This document shows, one piece after another, positions 58,543 to 64,000 of a stretch of 64,000 bases of DNA; positions within the stretch are counted from its first letter, which is position 1; each line of letters opens with the position of its first letter. A program made the position numbers and the translations under genes. The notes beneath the pieces were generated by a model, which did not search any database, was not told where the DNA came from, and worked only from the letters and a program-made list of their open reading frames with translations. Origin of the DNA: Halosegnis rubeus (lineage in GTDB: Archaea; Halobacteriota; Halobacteria; Halobacteriales; Haloarculaceae); assembly GCF_009184545.1 (NCBI RefSeq), contig NZ_QJOW01000001.1:186001-250000 (forward strand), in the 5' to 3' direction.

Positions 58543-59343
58543 TCACAACAGGTCCGGAAGCGCTGCCACCTGCCCCGGGTCGTGGCCGTAGACGACGAGT
58601 GCACCCCGCCGTGCTTCGATATCTCGCACCCGCCGACAGCTCGCCTCCCAGTCGGGCCGCGAGTGGAGCAAGTCACGCCCCATCGGATGGCCGTCCTCGT
58701 AGTTGGCCGCCGAGTACGCCAAGTCCCCCGCAATGATTAGGTCGCGCCCGTCGGCCGCACCACCCTCCACGACCAGGCCGACGAGTCCGGGCGTGTGGCC
58801 CGGGAGGTGCACCCAGTCGACGCCGTCGGCGAGGTAGCCGCCGTCGCCGTACAGCGGCTCCCACGCGAGGTCGTGGTCGAAGTCGCCGCGCACGTACGCG
58901 GACGTGTCGCTGGTCACTGCCTCGAAGTAGGCGTGTTTCAGCTCCGCGTCGTGGACGTAGACGGGCACGTCCGTGCCGGCGAAGTTGTGGAGCCCGCCCG
59001 CGTGGTCGAGATGCAGGTGCGACTGGACGACGGCGTCGATATCCGCGAGCTCGAAGCCAGCCTCGGCGAGCGCGTCGGGCAGGGGGTGTTCGTCCGCGTC
59101 GTGGTGTGTGAACTCGTCGTAGAGCGCGGGCGGCCAGTGGCCGTCGCCCGCCTCGGGGTGTGAGCCGGTGTCCCACAGCAGGGTCTGCTCGTCGGTTTCG
59201 ATGACGAGGTTGAACACGGGACCGTCGGCGCGGACGGCGTCGGGGTTCGGGTTCGAGGCCGTCGCCGTCACCGCGCCCTCGAGCGGATAGTTCACGTCGA
59301 TCTCCATCGTGCCGCGGTCGATGAGGTGGACTGTCGGAGCCAT
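58543..59343 (-). CDS. Metallo-beta-lactamase-fold hydrolase (lactonase-like)
   Basis: A 266-residue MBL-fold enzyme with the zinc motif SHLHLDHAGG (His109, His111, Asp113, His114), VHLPGHTPGLVG, IIAGDLAYSA and a final VYGHDP. The layout matches the AiiA-type N-acyl-homoserine-lactonase group, which opens lactone rings, but many members hydrolyse other esters. ATG at 59343. It is convergent with the dppB-like gene and shares no operon. Confidence 0.85.
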   Translation of the reverse strand: MAPTVHLIDRGTMEIDVNYPLEGAVTATASNPNPDAVRADGPVFNLVIETDEQTLLWDTGSHPEAGDGHWPPALYDEFTHHDADEHPLPDALAEAGFELADIDAVVQSHLHLDHAGGLHNFAGTDVPVYVHDAELKHAYFEAVTSDTSAYVRGDFDHDLAWEPLYGDGGYLADGVDWVHLPGHTPGLVGLVVEGGAADGRDLIIAGDLAYSAANYEDGHPMGRDLLHSRPDWEASCRRVRDIEARRGALVVYGHDPGQVAALPDLL

Positions 59344-59416
59344 ACCGTTCCGGCGGGGGGCGCGAGCAAAAGTGTCGGGGCGGTAGCGTTTTCTCTCCGC
59401 CCTCCTCCCACGCCGT

Positions 59417-60202
59417 ATGGACACCGGCGACGGCCCGACGTATCGACTCGCGTGGGCGGTGTATCTGACTGTCCTCGTCGGAGCGGTCGCACTCGCCACG
59501 TTCCTCACGCGAAATCCAACTGGCGACGCGGTCGCGATGGCAGTTATCTTCGGCGGTTCCGGGCTGCTCGCGCTCGCCGGCACCGCGCTCGGACTCCGTG
59601 GCGTTGCGCGCCCGCTGACCCCGCGTCCGCTGTACGCGGGCCGGATTCGACTGCTGCCGATGGCAGTCGGCGTCGTGCTCGCGAGTCTCGGACTGTTGCT
59701 CACCGAAATCGGACCCATTCCGCCGGCGTCACTCCTCGCGCTCTTGTTCGGTGGATTACTGCTCGCGGCCGCGGGTGGCGTCGTCGCGCTGTTGGCGACG
59801 AACGCCGAGGCGCGCGCCCGACTTGACGGCGTTGAGCCGACCGAGTGGCGTGCACGCCCCGACCGCCGGCGACGGCGGGCGTGGTACGGTGTGACCGTCG
59901 CGATGGCCGTCGCGCTAGTCGCGCTCGCCGCGGTAACGGGGGACTTCTTCCACATCTCGCTGCTCGGCTATCCCGTCGTCGCGTGGGCCCAAGCCGAGAA
60001 CGAACGCGACTACTGGCTCACCGACGAGGGACTCGTCTTCGGGAACACGACCGCCTACCGCATCCTCGACCGGAGTGAGATTACGCGCGTGCGCCACACG
60101 GGCGACAGTCTCCGCATCGAGCGTCGTGGCTGGCGACCGGCGCTCACCTGCGATACGGGGGGCATCGACGACCCCGAGGGTATCGCGGACGCGCTACGGT
60201 AG
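59417..60202 (+). CDS. Membrane protein with C-terminal PH-like segment
   Basis: A 261-residue protein with about five hydrophobic helices (WAVYLTVLVGAVALATFL, VAMAVIFGGSGLLALAGTALGL, LPMAVGVVLASLGLLL, LLALLFGGLLLAAAGGVVALL, VAMAVALVALAAVTG) and a soluble end (YWLTDEGLVFGNTTAYRILDRSEITRVR) that looks like a PH-like strand array. No known family is recognised. It ends convergently with the epoxide-hydrolase-like gene (9-base overlap). Confidence 0.65.
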   Translation: MDTGDGPTYRLAWAVYLTVLVGAVALATFLTRNPTGDAVAMAVIFGGSGLLALAGTALGLRGVARPLTPRPLYAGRIRLLPMAVGVVLASLGLLLTEIGPIPPASLLALLFGGLLLAAAGGVVALLATNAEARARLDGVEPTEWRARPDRRRRRAWYGVTVAMAVALVALAAVTGDFFHISLLGYPVVAWAQAENERDYWLTDEGLVFGNTTAYRILDRSEITRVRHTGDSLRIERRGWRPALTCDTGGIDDPEGIADALR

Positions 60203-61081
60203 GAACGCCCGCACATCCTCGCGGAATCGGTCCGGTTCGTCGGCGTGGACCCAGTGGCTCGCGCCCTCGTAGCGCTCGACGGTCGGGTCGTCGATGCCGC
60301 GCGCGAGGCGGTCGAGCACCGACGGTCGCAGAGCAACGTCGTCGGTGCCCCACAGCAGCTTCGTCGGGACGACGACGCGGGCCGGAGAGCCGAGAGGATG
60401 TTTGAGCGTCTGGCGACCGAGCGCGCGGTAGTAGTTGACGCTCGCCGTGAGTCTCCCTTTGCGCCGCCACGCGCCGAGATACCGCTCGATGTCCGTCTCG
60501 TCGTGGCCGGAGAGGTCACGGAACAGGTCACACAGTGCGCGGTAGTCGCGCGCGCCGAGGACGCGCTCGGGGAGCCACGGCAGTTGGAAGAACCCGGAGT
60601 ACCACGATCGGAGGAGCTGCCGACCGCGAAGCTGTGCGGCGAGCCGTTCGGGGTCGAGCGTGTTCGCGACGACCAATCTGTCGACGTGTGCGGGGTGGTG
60701 GCGGGCAAACGAGAGCGCGAGCGAGCCACCCCAGTCGTGACCGACGACGCTCGCCGTCCCGTAGCCGAGCTGCTGGATGAGTTCGTACACGTCGGTCCGG
60801 AGGCGGTCGAGTCGGTACGAGGAAACGCCGCGCGGGCGCGCCGACCGATTGTACCCCCGGAGGTCGGGCGCGACGACGCGGTACTCCGCGGCGAGCGGGG
60901 CGATGTGGTCGCGCCACGTGTACCAGAAGTCGGGGAAGCCGTGGAGCAAGAGCACGAGCGGCGCGGTTTCAGGACCCGCGGCGACGTAGTGGATGGGACC
61001 GACCGAACAGTCCGCGAAGTCCACCTCGAATCCTTCATCGGCGGCCCACTGCTCTGCTGGACCGGGGTCCGGCCGTGTCAT
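60194..61081 (-). CDS. Alpha/beta hydrolase (epoxide-hydrolase-like)
   Basis: A 295-residue alpha/beta hydrolase. The oxyanion motif LLLHGFPDFWYTW is at residues 44-56, the nucleophile elbow is SVVGHDWGGS with Asp116, a late WGTDD supplies the acid, and GASHWVHADEPD carries the histidine. An Asp nucleophile with HGFPDFWYTW matches epoxide hydrolases and haloalkane dehalogenases. Its start overlaps the stop of the upstream CBS-domain gene (ATGA). Confidence 0.87.
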   Translation of the reverse strand: MTRPDPGPAEQWAADEGFEVDFADCSVGPIHYVAAGPETAPLVLLLHGFPDFWYTWRDHIAPLAAEYRVVAPDLRGYNRSARPRGVSSYRLDRLRTDVYELIQQLGYGTASVVGHDWGGSLALSFARHHPAHVDRLVVANTLDPERLAAQLRGRQLLRSWYSGFFQLPWLPERVLGARDYRALCDLFRDLSGHDETDIERYLGAWRRKGRLTASVNYYRALGRQTLKHPLGSPARVVVPTKLLWGTDDVALRPSVLDRLARGIDDPTVERYEGASHWVHADEPDRFREDVRAFLP

Positions 61082-62136
61082 CGGTCGCTCGCCTCGATAT
61101 CGTACGGGTCCTCGATTTCCCCCATCACAGTTTCGAGTGCGTCCGTCGCCGTAAGTAGCCCCACCACCTCGCCGTCGCCCATCACGAGCGCGAGCTCCTG
61201 GTGTTGAGTCTGGAACTGGTCGTATGCGTCAGTGACGGAGGTGTCGGGCGAGAAGACGAGCGGCTCTGTCGCGATGGCCGTGAAGTCGGTCTCGCCCGAC
61301 TCGAGGGCGTCGAGGTGGTCCACGACCGAAGGCACGTAGACGACGCCTTCGAACGCTTCGAGGTCGCCGTCGACGAGCGGGTAGCGGGTGAATCGGCCCG
61401 TCGAGAGCGTGTCGAGGTTCCGGTTGCGCTCGCCGACGCAGAGCGCGACGATGTCCTCCCGGGGCACCATCACCGAAGAGACGGGCGTCTCGCCGGCGGT
61501 AAGCGCGCTCAACACCTCGGCTCTGCGCTCCTGCGAGAGGTCGCCCTCGTCGAGGGTGGTGGAGAGCCGGTTCCGGAGGTCGGCGCGCGACTCGATTGCG
61601 TCTTCTTCGGTCTCGCGCCACGCGCCCGTCATCTCGATGCCGAACAGTCCGAGGGTCCACTTCGCGACCGTGTCGCCGACCGCGATGAACGGGCTGACCA
61701 GTTTCGTGAAGTAGTACAGCGGGGTCGCGCCGTAGCGACAGACGAACTTCGTGCGCTCGACGCCCAGATACGTCGGGGTCTGCTCGCCGTGCGTGAGGTG
61801 GACGAGGTTGATGACCAGGAAGGCGAAGGCGGTTCCCAGCCCGTAGGTGGCGAGTGTCGTCCCCTGAATTGCCGGCTCGACGAGCGCGGCGACGGCCGGC
61901 TCTGCGACGATACCGAGCGCGATACTCGTGGCCGTAATGCCGACCTGACAGCTCGTCAGGTAGATTTCGAGGTCGTCGGTCATCTCCCACGCGCGCCGAA
62001 GCCCCGGCTTGTCGAACTCGGCTTTCGAGTACTGGCGGGTCCGGGTCAGCCCGAACTCGATGGCGACGAAGAAACCGTTTCCGAGAATCAGGGTGATACC
62101 GCCCAGTAGTCGCAACCCTGTTTCGAGCGAGACCAT
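61078..62136 (-). CDS. CNNM/CBS-domain membrane protein (CorC/HlyC family)
   Basis: A 352-residue protein with an N-terminal CNNM (DUF21) domain of three to four helices (GITLILGNGFFVAIEFGLTRTR, TSCQVGITATSIALGI, VINLVHLTHGEQTPTYLG) and a pair of CBS domains (SSVMVPREDIVALCVGE, TRYPLVDGDLEAFEGVVYV, LALVMGDGEVVGLLTATD). Related proteins take part in Mg/Co transport or Na/Mg exchange. The ATG at 62136 was preferred over the GTG at 62145. It is coupled to the downstream hydrolase gene. Confidence 0.88.
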   Translation of the reverse strand: MVSLETGLRLLGGITLILGNGFFVAIEFGLTRTRQYSKAEFDKPGLRRAWEMTDDLEIYLTSCQVGITATSIALGIVAEPAVAALVEPAIQGTTLATYGLGTAFAFLVINLVHLTHGEQTPTYLGVERTKFVCRYGATPLYYFTKLVSPFIAVGDTVAKWTLGLFGIEMTGAWRETEEDAIESRADLRNRLSTTLDEGDLSQERRAEVLSALTAGETPVSSVMVPREDIVALCVGERNRNLDTLSTGRFTRYPLVDGDLEAFEGVVYVPSVVDHLDALESGETDFTAIATEPLVFSPDTSVTDAYDQFQTQHQELALVMGDGEVVGLLTATDALETVMGEIEDPYDIEASDR

Positions 62137-62145
62137 TTGTGTCAC

Positions 62146-62597
62146 CTACATCCGGGGGTGGACTAAAGCCGGGCGATGGCCCCCCGAAAACAAACAGATG
62201 CGGTGGCGTGGTCCGAGCGCGCCTCGTGCGCGCGAGTCAGCGCGAGGTCGTCGCGAGGGCACCGAGCGACGGCTTGTCAGCGCGTGCTCTGACAGTGGAT
62301 GAGCGACTGAAAGGAGCGAATCGGCTGGGGAGGCGTGTGGGCGGTTTGGGTGGGACTGAAAGGGGTCCTGAAGTCTGCCATGGCAGACTTCAGGGTCAGC
62401 AAGACGCGCAGCGTCTTGCAGAGACGGGCGTGTCGCGCGTGTTCGGTCGGCTCCGTGACCACTATCGGGAGCGAACGCAGTGAGCGACCGATATGTCACG
62501 GGGAGACCGCGACACGCCCGGGGATTTCAAGCTGGTCACAACAAGAGAGCCAAATTCAGACAAGTAGGCTTGTTACCCCTCCCGCCGACGACCGGAT
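62146..62597. other. 450-bp gene-free region rich in inverted repeats
   Basis: No credible gene is visible. The left half has repeated short words (GTCAGCGCG twice; GACTGAAAGG and GGACTGAAAGG). The right half, from 62367 to 62520, is a dense block of nested inverted repeats described separately. The final 75 bp hold the promoter of the YdjM-like gene. Confidence 0.6.
62367..62520. repeat. Nested inverted-repeat block
   Basis: Three structures lie in a row. First, a perfect 28-bp palindrome (62367-62394) centred on TGCCATGGCA. Second, a hairpin CAAGACGC/GCGTCTTG with a 3-nt loop (62400-62418). Third, a long nested stem: CGGGCGTGTCGCG (62425-62437) pairs with 62508-62520, inside it CCGTGAC (62453-62459) pairs with GTCACGG (62495-62501), and CGGTCG (62444-62449) with CGACCG (62485-62490); the last two are interleaved. 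It may be a small non-autonomous element or a structured transcript. Confidence 0.55.
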
Positions 62598-63110
62598 ATG
62601 AACAAGAAGGGCCACGTCCTGAACGGCATCCTCCTCGCCATCGGGCTCGGCTACATCCTCGAACCCGCGGGCGACGTGGAGACGTTCCGGACCATCGCCG
62701 CGACGCTCGTTCCGGTGACGCTGGGTGCACTCCTCCCCGACGTGGACACCGCGTTCGGGAAACACCGGAAGACGCTGCACAACATCCCGCTGCTCCTCGT
62801 GGTCGCGGCGTATCCAATCTACTTCGGAAACCTCCAGTACGTCTGGATTGGTGTCGTTACCCACTACGTCCTCGACATCGTGGGGTCGCGCCGGGGCATC
62901 GCGCTCTTTTACCCGCTGTCGAGCACGGAGTACGGCTTCCCGACCGGCGTGACGACCTCCTCGAAGTACGCCGACGCGGCGACGGTCGTCGTGACGATTA
63001 TCGAACTCGCGATTATCGCCGTCTTCGTCCACGTCGTGCCGGGAGTCCTCGACACGGCAATCGAGTCGCTGCCGTACACCGTCGAGAACGCGACGAACGT
63101 GCTTCAGTAG
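62598..63110 (+). CDS. YdjM-like membrane-bound metal-dependent hydrolase
   Basis: A 170-residue protein with the YdjM/DUF457 layout: MNKKGHVLNGILLAIGLGYIL, TLGALLPDVDTAFGKHRKTLHN (acidic and His metal site) and THYVLDIVGSRRG, interspersed with four hydrophobic segments. Family members are predicted inner-membrane metal-dependent hydrolases; the best known ones are controlled by LexA in bacteria, which does not apply here. It ends convergently with the PHP gene (7-base overlap). Confidence 0.82.
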   Translation: MNKKGHVLNGILLAIGLGYILEPAGDVETFRTIAATLVPVTLGALLPDVDTAFGKHRKTLHNIPLLLVVAAYPIYFGNLQYVWIGVVTHYVLDIVGSRRGIALFYPLSSTEYGFPTGVTTSSKYADAATVVVTIIELAIIAVFVHVVPGVLDTAIESLPYTVENATNVLQ

Positions 63111-63853
63111 ACGCTCACGTCGTCGAACCGGCCGCCGTAGGCGACGTTCTTCGGGTGGGTCGGCTCCGTCCCCGACAAGAATAGGCGGTCGATTTTCTTC
63201 CACGTGTTCTCGTAGCCGAGGTGGGCGTATTCGAGGTGGCGACGGAGCGCGTGACCGTAGCCGTCGCGGTGGAAGACGCGGCGCGGCTCCTCGTTGCGGA
63301 ACGCTTCGACGACCGATTCGGGGCCGTCGAGACCTCCTTCGAACTCCGTCCACACCTCGCCCACGGTGCCGTGGAGGTGGGCGTACGAGGAGCCGAAGCC
63401 GGGAAGCTCGGTCTCGCGAGCAATGTGCTGGGCGCGCTCGTTCTGGTACTCCCGGTGTTTGGGGTTGTACACCTCGGCCGCGTGGAGGGTGTCGCGGTAC
63501 TGGCGAATCTCCTCGGGACCGAGACTGACGGTCGCAAACTCCGGGTGGGGGACGAGCCCGACGCCGTCCTGTCGGTCGAGTTCGGCCATCGCACCCTCGA
63601 GGGTTATGAAGTCGGGCACCGGGTCCGAAAGCCCGAGCATGAGGACGTGTTTGCGCGTGCGCCAGTTGCCGGTGAACACCTCGCGACCGGGAACAACGGC
63701 GAGGTCATCGTCGGCAAAGCGGCGAGCGCGGGCGCGAATCTCGTCGAGGCGGACGAAGTGGGGGGCGTAGACGATGGCGTCCAGTCCGCGCTGTTTCGCC
63801 CGGCGAACGACGTGTTCGTCGAGAATCTTCACGTGGGGGTCGACCCGGAACAC
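63104..63853 (-). CDS. PHP-domain metal-dependent phosphoesterase
   Basis: A 249-residue protein of the PHP group: FRVDPHVKILDEHVVRRAKQRGLDAIVYAPHF, PGREVFTG, HVLMLGLSDPVPDF, GLVPHPEFAT and late GSSYAHLHGTVG provide the metal ligands. PHP proteins hydrolyse phosphoesters, but the exact substrate is not known. The frame begins at GTG 63853 and no ATG lies upstream. Compared with typical PHP proteins the opening DLHVHT is DPHVKI, so the first metal site looks altered. Confidence 0.78.
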   Translation of the reverse strand: MFRVDPHVKILDEHVVRRAKQRGLDAIVYAPHFVRLDEIRARARRFADDDLAVVPGREVFTGNWRTRKHVLMLGLSDPVPDFITLEGAMAELDRQDGVGLVPHPEFATVSLGPEEIRQYRDTLHAAEVYNPKHREYQNERAQHIARETELPGFGSSYAHLHGTVGEVWTEFEGGLDGPESVVEAFRNEEPRRVFHRDGYGHALRRHLEYAHLGYENTWKKIDRLFLSGTEPTHPKNVAYGGRFDDVSVY

Positions 63854-63909
63854 ATCCGATACTGTGGCGAGGACGGCTTAGCGGTTTCCGTCGGCGACGC
63901 ATCCCGAAC

Positions 63910-63917
63910 GTATATAC
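63910..63917 (+). promoter_or_regulatory. TATA box of the final, partial gene
   Basis: GTATATAC lies 24-31 bp before the ATG at 63941. At archaeal spacing transcription would start at or next to the ATG, so the message is probably leaderless. It is also close to the opposite-strand start at 63853. Confidence 0.55.
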
Positions 63918-63940
63918 CCGATGCGTGGACACGTTGTGGT

Positions 63941-64000
63941 ATGTGGTCGTGTGCAATCGCCGGCTGTGACACGGAAACCGAGCGCGTCGAGGACCTCATC
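63941..64000 (+). CDS. N-terminal start of an uncharacterised protein (partial)
   Basis: The frame opens at ATG 63941 (MWSCAIAGCDTETERVEDLI) and runs off the window end. Two cysteines five apart near the N-terminus could belong to a zinc ribbon. A well-placed TATA box precedes it. Nothing more can be said. Confidence 0.5.
   Translation, partial: MWSCAIAGCDTETERVEDLI

Noticed and set aside
59417-59955. Minus-strand upstream extension of the MBL hydrolase to 470 codons
   Set aside because: The upstream part is antisense to a plausible membrane-protein gene and is low-complexity Arg/Ser/Pro; the MBL fold begins at the ATG 59343.

Overview
The window is chromosomal DNA of a haloarchaeon (class Halobacteria). 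Most of it is GC-rich, the predicted proteins are strongly acidic, several genes look leaderless behind a TATA box, and hallmark archaeal genes are present: a TATA-binding protein, TrmY, the archaeosine genes tgtA and arcS with their radical-SAM partner, and an STT3-like oligosaccharyltransferase. No genus is assigned.

Layout. (a) 1-5.4 kb is a lower-GC, decayed glycan region: a sulfatase tail, an IS6-type insertion sequence with an 8-bp target duplication sitting in the last codons of a GT4 glycosyltransferase, relics of a sugar-phosphate transferase and of a polysaccharide-deacetylase-like protein, and one intact polytopic membrane protein. (b) 5.5-9.5 kb holds an NDP-sugar epimerase, an AglF-like nucleotidyltransferase and an STT3-like protein. 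(c) 9.6-25.6 kb is mostly housekeeping: lipoprotein, tbp, an ABC exporter, tRNA-Pro, a thiolase, three different toxin-antitoxin pairs, a NUDIX hydrolase, trmY, a disrupted DUF3604-like gene and several uncharacterised proteins. (d) 25.7-43.6 kb is a large surface-glycan cluster: several glycosyltransferases, a formyltransferase beside an oxidoreductase and an aminotransferase, two UDP-sugar dehydrogenases, a UDP-GlcNAc 2-epimerase, a flippase, a phosphatase/sulfatase-like protein, an asparagine-synthase-like protein and a methyltransferase fused to a helical domain. (e) 43.7-53.3 kb has nikR, threonine synthase and the archaeosine genes. (f) 53.3-53.7 kb is a non-coding segment bounded by two almost identical IS200/IS605-type hairpins and containing an interleaved fold. 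(g) 54-64 kb carries a split oligopeptide-type ABC transporter, assorted hydrolases, a CNNM/CBS protein, a strongly palindromic intergenic block, a YdjM-like protein and a PHP-domain protein.

How the genes may work together. The UDP-GlcNAc epimerase and WecC-like dehydrogenase could make a UDP-N-acetylmannosaminuronate-type sugar. The oxidoreductase/aminotransferase pair could aminate a sugar ring, and the adjacent formyltransferase could cap the new amine. Glycosyltransferases would build the glycan, the flippase would move it across the membrane, and the STT3-like protein could transfer it to protein. The pseudogenes, insertion sequence and frameshift in and around this cluster fit rapid turnover of surface glycans. 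The most interesting leads are the possible N-formyl amino-sugar pathway, the STT3-like protein without a WWDYG motif, the hairpin-bounded non-coding segment at 53.4-53.7 kb, and the nested inverted repeats at 62.4-62.5 kb.
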